From Owenia fusiformis (lineage: Eukaryota; Annelida; Polychaeta; Sabellida; Oweniidae): a DNA stretch of 64,000 bases. The translations under genes were made by a program, and so were the position numbers. The notes beneath the pieces were generated by a model. That model ran no database searches. It saw only the letters and a program-made list of their open reading frames with translations, and was not told the DNA's origin. This document shows positions 38,101 to 50,100 of the stretch, in pieces (within the stretch, counting starts at the first letter, position 1; every line of letters begins with the position of its first letter). Where the stretch lies: assembly GCA_903813345.2 (NCBI GenBank), contig CAIIXF020000004.1, positions 21,736,477-21,800,476 of the forward strand, given 5' to 3'.

Positions 38101-41100
38101 CTAAACAAAATAGGTATTAATTATGATTGTAAATCGATGATGAAACACTGAGGTATGTATTATTTATGTATTCAAAACGAAATTCAGCATCTGGATGTCG
38201 ATCTGTATTCTTCACGGTATTATCGCCCACCGAAATTTTTTCTATTTTTCTACGAATTTTTATTTTGGCGTCTCTCCTTCAATGCTAAATTTCGCCAAAG
38301 TTTCCACGTCGTTAAAGTTTCCACTTCTACAGTATACAAGTTTATATTTTAGCAGCCATTTTGATTTTTTCTTTTGGGCATTAATTTTGAATTTTTTCTA
38401 TATTTAATCCCATTGATATGACTGAGCTCAGGGCTCCTTAAATGACAATCTAAAGAATCTTCAGTATAAAAAAAATCAATAAGTGGCAGCCATTTCATCA
38501 ATCATAATAAATTTATTAACCATCTCTCAACCAAATATGGCAACCATCACAAACACAGTAAAGTGATTTCTTTCAATCTCAAACAGAGCACTGTTTGGCA
38601 TGTTGACTATATGGTTGGTCCAGGTGCAAGTTCAGTATCTTTAACAGGTTAACACAGGATAACAGGCTTAGCTTTACTTACCAATAATTTAACAAAATGT
38701 GGTAATAGGTGTTCGAAATATGGCAGCATGGCTTCTTTATGAGTGCCAAATAGGGAGTGGATGATATCGGAAACCTTGCTTAATATGTACACGTCCTCAT
38801 CATTCTCATCCAGAAGTGTTTCTTCCACTACTTCATCATAGTCTTCGTCTTTACGTACATCTGAAAAATAACACATTCATATGAAGGAACACTGTATGTA
38901 TTGAATATACACATAGTGTTTCTTCCACTACTTCATCATAGTCTTCGTCTTTACGTACATCTGAAAAATAACACATTCATATGAAGGAACACTGTATGTA
39001 TTGAATATACACATAGTGTTTCTTCAACTACTTCATCATAGTCTTCGTCTTTACGTACATCTGAAAAATAACACATTCATATGAAGGAACACTGTATGTA
39101 TTGAATATACACATAGTGTTTCTTCAACTACTTCATCATAGTCTTCGTCTTTACGTACATCTGAAAAATAACACATTCATATGAAGGAACACTGTATGTA
39201 TTGAATATACACATAGTGTTTCTTCAACTACTTCATCATAGTCTTCGTCTTTACGTACATCTGAAAAATAACACATTCATATGAAGGAACACTGTATGTA
39301 TTGAATATACACATAGTGTTTCTTCAACTACTTCATCATAGTCTTCGTCTTTACGTACATCTGAAAAATAACACATTCATATGAAGGAACACTGTATGTA
39401 TTGAATATACACATAGTGTTTCTTCAACTACTTCATCATAGTCTTCGTCTTTACGTACATCTGAAAAATAACACATTCATATGAAGGAACACTGTATGTA
39501 TTGAATATACACATAGTGTTTCTTCAACTACTTCATCATAGTCTTCGTCTTTACGTACATCTGAAAAATAACACATTCATATGAAGGAACACTGTATGTA
39601 TTGAATATACACATAGTGTTTCTTCAACTACTTCATCATAGTCTTCAACTTTACGTACATCTGAATAACAACACATTCATATGAGGGAACACTGCATGTA
39701 TGGAATATACACTTCACATTACACAAAAATTTGATTATAATTATAAAGATACTTTACTTAATAGAATTAATTTTCTTGTTAAATTAGCTGTTTGTTTCAA
39801 TGAAGCAGAATGTAGAGGAACGACTAAAACCATGAATATTTTCTATTGGTTAAAAGTGTTGAATTGAACGAGGGACATGACTAAGTGTAAGATTCACATC
39901 ATTCTGAGGCTTGGAAGCGTGTTCAAAGTTTCAGTCTCAATAATTTGGGTCTTTGATTACAGCAGGAGTCCTCAAAGATCTATGAACATAAGGAAGGTGT
40001 TCTCTGTTTTATGAACAGGGAGAAATGGGTATAGAATAGGAAATATCTGCTCAGTGCTTCTTAGAGGACAATGAAAAGAATCGTCACATTTCATCAGATA
40101 TGAAATTCATCATCGCAGATTTATAAATAACAATTTTTAATCATTCGCCAATTTTGGTTTTATAATTTGCATATGCCATCAATACATTTACCTTGCCTAC
40201 TCTGTTGTTTCATGAAGTGATCCTTAAGTGTTTTGTCTAAGATACGTAATAGTTCAGCCATAACCTCCGCACTCAAGCAACCATTCCCCATCCTCTCCAC
40301 ACACTAAAAAGCAAAGCACAACCAGTGTCATGATGGGATATTTGATTAGGGGTATGATGGGATATATAAGGTTGCGTTGTGGCTGCGGCATCTTTATGAA
40401 ATGAAATATACGAGGGGTGATCAATAAGTAATTGACGTTTTTTTAAAATGCTTCTTATTGACCAATTTCAATGATTTCTTTCTTATTGATCACCCCTCGT
40501 ATATCTATCAAATCCAAAGATTTGGGAGATATTTATCATTAGAAATATTACTGATTTTCTGATAAAGCATTTTTTATTAAATGTTGCTCAGAGATCTTAG
40601 TGGTAGATTGTGTTACTTCAGCGAATCTCAGATAGCAAATATCAATATCATCATCGCAACATATAATGCAAAATTCTTCCATCATCTAGATCAATAAATA
40701 AATGAAATGGATATATATTTGTCAATGCACAAGATCTTTGTACCCAATTGTGATTAATTTATTGAATATTAAAATTTCATCCATTAAAATGTCATTCCTT
40801 CCTCAGACAATACACTTGAATGTAATAATTTGTGCTAGTGTCAACTAAATATTCTGATTTGTTCTATCTTTACTTTATAGCAAACAAAATGTTCATGTCT
40901 TCAAGCAGAAATTTCCCAAAATTTGAATCATTAGATCAGATTAAAATTCATGACGTTACCTGTGCAAATGAGTGCATAAGTTCCGACTTAATATCATTTT
41001 CAGGTTCATGTTCAATAGCTTTGAGGAGTTCAGGGCAGACTGCAGACCACATCTGTGTGATATACTCGGGCCCTCTTATCTTGGCGCAGTCTAGTAAGAA

Positions 41101-44100
41101 CGGCATACTCTCAGCTGCAGCCACTCGCACTCGTGAGTGAAGTCAAGGAATGTAACAGAATTAATAAAGACATCCACAAAAAGTTGGAGACTATAACAAT
41201 ATGTCATGACTCGTTGTTGTGAATTAACAATATCACATACATTACTTATGATGGAGGCTTTGTACTAACTTATTCAAAGAGATACACTCCTCTCCAAAGA
41301 TTTGGCAATAGCAAATTCCATTTTGGACACAATGTTAAAGTCTGGTTATGTTTGGCAATAATCAAATTTGTCATAAAGTTCCAATCTAATGTAATCATGA
41401 GGAATAGATTTAGGAATGAAACATGAGCTAGCTTTAATATGCTATCCTACATTGACTTCTGGTCAAAAACATATGATAGGGGTCTACAACATGAATTCAG
41501 TGTTGCTCAGAGATCTTAGTGGTAGATTGTGTTACTTCAGCAAATCTCAGATAGCAAATATCAATATCATCATCGCAACACTGAAATTCATTTCCACTGA
41601 AGTGTTGACAACTGGAAACAATCCCCGAGAAGTCTACTATTTATACCAAGTAGTTAAGCACTCACAAGAAAATGATGGGTCGTGGGTTCAATCCCCACTG
41701 GGGTGAACTGACCTTTTCACACCAGGCCTTGGTGCAGGATTTCATTTTGTGTTTTCATTAATCAAAGAATATTCAAATTTTACATCCTTGGATATAACCT
41801 TTTTGCTTGCATCAAAAAAGTTAATTATATTGATTGGTTATAAAAATCATATTCATTAGTTTGTATCAACAACAAATATGCTAATTAATTAATTAATTAA
41901 AGGATATCATCATGGAAGTAGAACTTCAGCAAAGGTATCATGATGTGTACACACTGCTCTGCATAGGCTGCGAATCCCTCCTTTAATTCTCTGGCATAGC
42001 ACACCAACATTTGACACGCTGTGGCTTTCTCTTCCAACCCTGCTGTTCTGATTCCAAAACTTTGCTGTAATGAAATGAGGTTATATCAATGTAAGCATTT
42101 TCAAGTTTTTTAGCACAACTCATTCAGTGTTCAGACGTTCTCCCAAGAATTTTGCTAAAGTGGGTGCAAAAAATTCATTTTTTGAATATGCCTATTTTCA
42201 TGATTTTTCTCATTTTCAAGTGGGTGTAAATGGATCCTAAAGTGGGTGCAAGCTTCTTATTAAAATCTCAAGTGGGTGCTGCACCCACTTGCTTTAATAC
42301 TGGGGAGATCACTACCATTATTATTATTTTTTTCAATCTACTCAAACCATCATAGTTTCACATACTTCCTCCTTTGAATGATAAATTTGTATTTACCTGG
42401 TCACCAAGGGTAACAAATTATTTACCTGGTCGCCAAGGGTAACAAACTGCCAATCAGAGTCATTCTCCATCACTTTCATGTCATCACCTACAGACAACAT
42501 AACACCCCTTTATATCACACTTGGACTCACCCAATATACACCAAGGGTAAGTCTATGTTATTCCACAGGGAGGAGCAAGTATTAGATGTAATTTAGTATT
42601 ACTAACAGATACTATATGTAACATAAGTTTCAAATCATGCTATAAAACATCAAAAAAATTAACTCCTAAAGATTTTGAATAATATTTAGTATAACATTTC
42701 AAATATACCCAAGAAATTAAATATTACAAATCAATTATTGTAAAATGTGAGGGGGTTTACACACAAGCATAATTTACATATAAAGACCATGATTTTGACA
42801 TTACAATCTAATTTTAAAAAATCATGATAATTTCTTTTTTCCTAGAATAAACATTTATGTGTAACAAAAAGATTCACAAGAAAAAGTGAAATGTGAAAAA
42901 TTCAATGAAATTACAAACACAAATACACACACAATATGCATACATTAAATTCAATAAAGGAAAGATGAAAAAGTTGAAAAATGGAGAAATTACACAGATT
43001 TAGAAAACGTAAAGAAATGATTTGAAGTCCCTTACCAAGAAGGAATGACCGAATGACTTTGTCATCTATGAATGTAGTAATAACAATGACAAGAATATTA
43101 ATGACTATTATCATGACAAGAATAATATTTCCTAAATATTCATTTTTGTTAATATTATTGAATATACAAGTTCATTTAGTCAACAAATTGTTCGCTTCAT
43201 AATATCAGGAATTCTTTATTTGTAAAATTGACACATAATTGTTCAAATCTTTGATTTCCTTGAATAATATTTGCTTATTTGGAATTTTAGCAAAAAATAG
43301 TGACAGCGAATAAAAGGCACTCAAAAGTTTTAAAAGTGAGAACATACCTCCCGTAACTGTACAAAAAATAACTCATCATATGACCCTTTCAAAGATGATA
43401 ATGAATAATGTGTATGTAAAATAGGAAGTTCATTATTAAGTAGTGCCACGTATGGGTTGAATAGAAGCAGCCCCAAGGACAGAACACACAGAGGTTCATC
43501 TTTCCAAATAAGTCATATTGTGTGAAATGGGACTTACTGTCTAGCACTGCGACCTCAGGTTTGATAGAAGCTGCTTTGAGAACCGGGCCCATGACTAGAG
43601 GCAGGTACTGTTCAAACTCTTTGCCCATTATCTTACACATCCTAGCCCATGCTGAGATCATATAGGAGATTTGTGGATCATCATCGTCAAGTTCTTCAAC
43701 ATTTACTTGACTCTTCAACAGAAGTTGCATCACTTCACCAGCATCTGCTATGAACTGAAAAAAATGATTATCAAAATGAACAAGTGATCAACATATATAT
43801 ACATGGCATGTTATGTCTTCAGGATGAACAGGGGTTTAATTAGCAGCAGGCAACGGGCGAATTTCACCAACTGTTTTCACAAAATCGACTGTTGTTTTTA
43901 GGGACTTTTCAACTTTTCCATGTTAAATTTATGATTTCCGTTAATTTTGCCTGTTGTTTTCATTTATTTAACCTGTCTGAAAACAGCCATATGTGTGTTA
44001 AAAGAGATCCTTAAAATCACCAAATGAGGAACGGGGGTTTCGTTAGCAGCAGGCAACAAGCGATTTTCACGGGTTGTTTTCACAAAACCAGCTGATGTTG

Positions 44101-47100
44101 ACTTTTCAACTTTTCCATGTTAAATTTATGATTTCTATTAATTTTGCCTGTTGTTTTCATTTATTTAGCCTGTTGTGACAATTTCTAGTGAAACCCCTGA
44201 TGAAAGAATTTTCCAATGGTATTGAAGCTTCTGAATTGTGATGTTGATTCCTGACTGCTGAAGGGTGTTATAATAGGCAACAAGGCACAGGACGTGAACG
44301 AGATCACACCATCAAATAGGCAGACACTATGAACCAGGAAAACTGTTCTCCTATTATGTTTACAAATTTCAAGAACAAGAAAACAAGATGGCCGCCCAAA
44401 AGTTAATCAGCTCTACTTGATATCCTCTATCATTTGTGTAAATTTGAAGGAAATCCGATGAGCGGTTTTCCTGAAATGGCGATGACAAGATTTTTCGAAA
44501 AACCTTCAAAATGGCCACAAGAAAACAAGATGGCCGCCCAAAAGTTAATCAGCTCTAGTACTTGATATCCTCTATCATGTGTGTAAATTTGAAGGAAATA
44601 CGATGAGCGGATTTTCTGAAATGGCGATGACAAGATTTTTCGAAAAATCTTCAAAATGGCTGCCAGAAAACAAGATGGCCGCCCAAAAGTTAATCAGCTC
44701 TAGTACTTAATATCCTCTATCATTTGTGTGAATTTGAAGGAAAACCGATGAGCGGTTTTCCTGAAATGGCGATGACAAGATTTTTCGAAAAACCTTCAAA
44801 ATGGCCACCAGAAAACAAGATGGCCGCCCAAAAGTTAATCAGCTCTAGTACTTGATATCCTCTATCATTTGTGTGAATTTGAAGGAAAACCGATGAGCGG
44901 TTTTCCTGAAATGGCGATGACAAGATTTTTCGAAAAACCTTCAAAATGGCCACCAGAAAACAAGATGGCCACCCAAAAGTTAATCAGCTCTAGTACTTGA
45001 TATCCTCTATCATTTGTGTAAATTTGAAGGAAATCCAATGAGCGGTTTTCCTGAAATGGCGATGACAAGATTTTTCGAAAAACCTTCAAAATGGCCACCA
45101 GAAAACAAGATGGCCACCCAAAAGTTAATCAGCTCTAGTACTTCATATGCTCTATCATCTCTGCGAATTTGGAGAAAATCTGATGAGCAGTTTTCCTTAA
45201 ACGGCGATGACAAAAAGCGGGACGATCACGATCACGACCACGACCACGATCACGATCACGACCACGATCACGACCACGATCACGACCAGTATGACGACTA
45301 TATCCCACCGATGGTGTGATAAAAAACACATAACAGAGGAAAAACTTAATAAAATGCAAACTGAAGACAAGATATGGGGAAGACCTACCTTGTCTTTGCC
45401 TACAGCAAGCCCTATTAAACTGATGCATTCTATGGTTTTACCCCTCAGGAGTTTCAGCTTTGGGTCATTTGCATTCTGCATTATGTACTTCAGAGATGGC
45501 ATGAACCTATAATGAAAGCACAGCTCATGGTGAAAGAATACGCCTACTTTCCGAAGTGTCATGAGACAGTGTGCAAGGCTCGTGAGTATTCACATATCAA
45601 TTTTCAAAATGGCCGCCTTCTACCAAAAGTGTCATAGGACAGTGTGCCATGCTTATAGTATTCACATACCAAATATGAACAAAATCGCTCCACTACTTTT
45701 CTAGTTATAGTAAAATATGTTAAAATGGCGGCCATTTTTCAAAATTTTTTTTTTTTGGTAGTTACATGAGCATTATATTAACTTGTATTCAATAGTTTCA
45801 ATCTGTTATAAGTATTACTAACACATTTCCTTTTTATCTTAATTTATACATGATATGATAATTATTTTGTAATAATGTTAAATAATTTTAAGTGTAACAA
45901 TAGTGTGTTGCTCAGAGATCTTAGTGGTAGATTGTGTTACTTCAGCGAATCTCAGATAGCAAATATCAATATCATCATTGCAACACATTGTACAGTGTAT
46001 TCTTGTGCTTTAATCGCATCGTTGAAAATAAAACGGTGATCTCACATACCCTCTCCCTAACGTTGAAACATGAGACTTTCAACAAGACTTACAACCTCTT
46101 GAAAACCCAATTGCACAAGTTAAATAAGAAAATCATGAAAAATGGCATGTTTCTCCAAAATTTGTCGAACTTGCAAAATGATAATGTCAAGAAAAATCCT
46201 GGCAAGAACACGGATTCACACTTGTCATAACAAGCTACACAACTGTCACAATTAGCTACATAACAGTAACAATTAGCTACATAACAGTAACAATTAGCTA
46301 CATAACAGTAACAATTAGCTACATAACAGTCACAATTAGCTACATAACAGTCACAATTAGATACATACCTGTCATAATAAGCTACATAACAGTCACAATT
46401 AGATACATACCTGTCATAATAAGCTATGAACTTTTCTTCTGCAGTATCTGCCACTGAAGCCAAGGTAGTGACAACTTGCTCTAAAACCATCTTGTTGCCA
46501 ACTTCCAACAGCTATCAAGACAAATAAACCATTTAAGTAACTTAATATGGTGAAAGATGTGGAAAACCAAATTAATTCCATTAATATAACACTAAGATTC
46601 CTCGTAAGATAAAAAATTCTACACTTGAATTCTTTACTTAGTGAAATGGTTGTATTCCCCCACGTCTCGCCTAATAAATTAAATTTGTGATTGAGAATTC
46701 ATCTTCACCTCAACTTTCCAATATTATATTATTCAATGCATTTCAAGATAATAATTGGTAAACTAGTGATATACTAGAGAATGGCAACTCCACGGAGTAG
46801 CAAATCCCAACAAACACTATATAAATCATCAATCTGTACAGTCACAATGTAATATTGACCTTCTACTCTTACCTTCAATAAATATTTTAAATAATTGTAG
46901 TATCATGTAACCATACTTTAAAGATAACTCTAAGTAATGGCGAATTTCTGCTCTAGTCAGCCATTTTGAATTTTCAGAGGCGAAAATCAGAAAAACAATG
47001 CCATAATTGTGATCTACTCTGAAATTCCTTCAATTTGAGTATAATATAGCCATACTTTTAAGAGATCATAAAATAATTGCGAAATCCTGCATTAGGCGGC

Positions 47101-50100
47101 CATTTTGAATTTTTTGAGGCCCGAATCAGAAAAATGCTACAATATTTGCAATCTACTCTAAATTGCCTTTCATTTGAGTATAATAAAGATATACTTCAAA
47201 AACATCTCAAAATTAATGCAAATTCCTGTTTTCCCAACCCCCGATTTACGCCCTCTGGGGGTCAGGGTGGAAAACCTGGGATATATGTGAAATAGATAGA
47301 TGTTGTTAATATACTACCAAAATTTCAAATAATAATATTTATTATTTTGGTTTAAAATGAAAAACATAAGATTTTAGCGAAAAATTCCCGCCATTTTTAA
47401 ACTGGCGGCCATCTTGAAAAAAATTTGTTTGTGTAAAACCATTCACCAATATACACGTACATCTTTCCACCAAATATGAAAAAAATCTGTCGACTAGTAT
47501 TCGAGTTATCTTCCGGACAGACGGACGGACTGACTGACACTGACGGACGGACAGACGGAGGGCTTCACTATATCCCAACAGAACTTCGTTCGTTGGGATA
47601 AATACTGCATGATGTCTGCTCAGTGCTTCTTAGAGGAAAACTATGAAATTCTTCATTTAGTTCAGATATAAGTTTCATCATGGCAAACTACAGAATCTGT
47701 AAATACAGTATTTTTCCAGTATTTCGAATTCCCAAATAAATAGTTTCGCCTTGTATTTTTTGTAATTATTTGGACAAGTAATCTTACCTCTTTAAATTTT
47801 GCACTTAGAACTTGTTCGAGTTTGGCTATTATCACATCCAAATATGGAGTTATTATGTTTTTCGGACAATCTTCACTGAAGTTTACGAGAGCTGCCCCTG
47901 CATGTGCCTGCACTCTTGGGTTAGGATAGTCGCCCATCACTATAAGTAAACCCGTTACCACCTGAAATGTCCAAATATGGTGTTATTATGTTCACGCATT
48001 GCCAAGTGATTAACGATTTAATGTGACACATTTACTGGCTCCAATTCATGTATTTATTCTTCATTTTAATTTTGAAAAAAATTGATTTCCTCTTTGGAAA
48101 TTTCTTCAGTATATTAACTGGCTGAGCCTGGATTTTGGTAGAACTCATTACATTGGCTGATACCCTTTACACATTCAATTTTGATTGGAGCTTTACATTT
48201 GTTCAAGCTGAATCTTATATTGGTCCAATGTCGTTGTCATTATACATGCACATCCTATTATAAAAGATATACATAATTAGCAGACAACATTTCTCTCGCG
48301 AATATAAAAATTGAACTGGTCTATGGAAGAGATCCAGCACAGAGTGTTATTCGCATTGCATTATGGGAATGACCTTGACAGCAGACGTATAATAGAATCA
48401 AGAAAGTCATACCTTATTCAAGAAATCAAGAAAGTCACACCTTATTCAAATGATATATGTCATGTTTTTTTCAAATAAACATATTTTGATTCACATTCTA
48501 GAATTTTTAACAGGATTAATCTGTATATCTTACCTTTTCATGGAACTTTTTCTGGAAAATTGGCCCGAAATCAGTTGATAATTGTCCTAGTGCATTACAT
48601 GCTGCATAGCGTACTCGAGGGTGCTGAAATTCAACAATGAAATGACACATTAGTACTTCAAATTTTTGAAAAGTTAATTCAAATCAACTAACTTCAAGTT
48701 ACATGCACCAAGGGTCTGCTCAGTGCTTCTTAGAGGATAACTATAAAATTCTTCAAGGATCTCAGAGAGAAGTTTCATCACAGCAGACTATTTCATTAGC
48801 AAGACCATTGGCAACTCTATGATCATCAACTTTGAAGCTTCCTAGTCAACTGGTACCCAAGACAACTGGTACCCAAGATTATTTTCAGTATTATGGGTGC
48901 ATATTAGGGAAAAAAATTGAGTTTGTAATGTTTTCATGTTATAATGTGAATCAAATAAGCCTCAATATTTTTTGAATTTAGAAGACATTTTTTCTCAATG
49001 GATCAGTTAAGCATTTAGATTTAACTTGGATCACCTTTTTTATCAAATATATATTGTATATCTATTCACATTCCCAGTCCAACGCTTGATTCAAAACAAA
49101 ATATATACTTGGGTACGAGTTTACCACTTACCAGTTTAAAGCTATAAAATTCATTTAGACTTTCAAAAATTCTATTTGCATCTTTAATATTGCACAACTT
49201 CTGTCAGTAATGGAGACTTTCAAAAATTCTATTTATATTCTAAATATTGCATAATTTCTGTGAGTATAAAACTCAACAAGCCCACTTTGGGGTTAATGGG
49301 GACAGATTCTATTCAAGACTCATGATAGTATTTTGTTAGTTAATGAACGAAATTCAGCACCAAGGACCGATGTGAAAAAGTCAGTCTACTTTCGTGGGGA
49401 TCGAACCAACGACCCCTTACTTTCCGGTGAGTGCTCTTTTATTTAATACCTTATCTCCTAGAAACGGGAGTACAGCTTCAACAATATTATGCAGCATTAG
49501 TTCCATATTTTTGTGACACCCCTCACCACACGCAGATATCGCCATGAGAGCTGCATGTCTGTACCGCCAGTCCACTAAAATAAAGAATGTTACATCACAT
49601 GAAACAATCAACAATGTTGCTCAGTATTTGTACAAAACAATAGTAGTATGTTTTTCCTACACTAAAAAGTAATAGCCAATGTATAATGCATTTATACCAT
49701 GACCTTGGCTTCTTTCAAAAGCTGTGGATCTCTAGTATTTCATTGTATTGGGCACACTCATCACTTGCTTTCATGTTGTTGCCATTAAAAAGTATATCCT
49801 AATAACAAAAGATGTACACTACGCAGGCAACATTTATTTAGCGAATATAAAAATTGAACTGGATTATGGTAGAGATCCAGCACAGAGTGCTATTCGCATT
49901 GCATTATGGGAATGACCTTGACAGCAGATGCAAATTTAACATCTTCCAGTCAATTAGATTGCCTGCTTATTTTAAGGCTAAAACTGAGAATAATAGTATA
50001 GTAGGAGCATTTAACTTAGCATTAATTCATGAAAAAAATGTTTTTTAATCACACTTTGTTTCATGTACAGCCTCGGCCATAGGAAAAATTGAAGCCACAC

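Larger units (their letters stand above)
41133..41907 (-). other. U12-type AT-AC intron (IPO5 intron 17)
   Basis: Exon 17 ends CAT GAT G and the intron begins ATATCCTTT, the U12-type AT-AC donor consensus. The intron ends TTCACTCAC, and 10 nt upstream of that end lies the branch element TTCCTTGAC (41142-41150; branch A at 41143), matching TTCCTTRAC at the expected distance. No GT donor exists at the homologous place. With these boundaries the frame reads [13 protein letters not shown] exactly as in human importin-5. Confidence 0.93.

Noticed and set aside
41174-41222. ~48-bp similarity between IPO5 intron 17 and intron 3 (56586-56635)
   Set aside because: Too short and with no clear H/ACA or C/D structure around either copy; left unclassified.
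43348-43356. Possible 9-nt micro-exon in IPO5 intron 15 (TACAG before, GTATGT after)
   Set aside because: The exon 15-16 junction already aligns with human importin-5 without an insertion; short chance matches are expected in 1 kb.
44430-45319. Repeated 70-100-codon open frames on both strands
   Set aside because: Products of the 145-bp tandem repeat and the GATCAC microsatellite; no conserved protein sequence.
46089-46508. 139-codon minus-strand open frame with repeats of cysteine-rich units
   Set aside because: It is exon 13 of importin-5 read on through the donor into the 21-bp array; not a separate gene.
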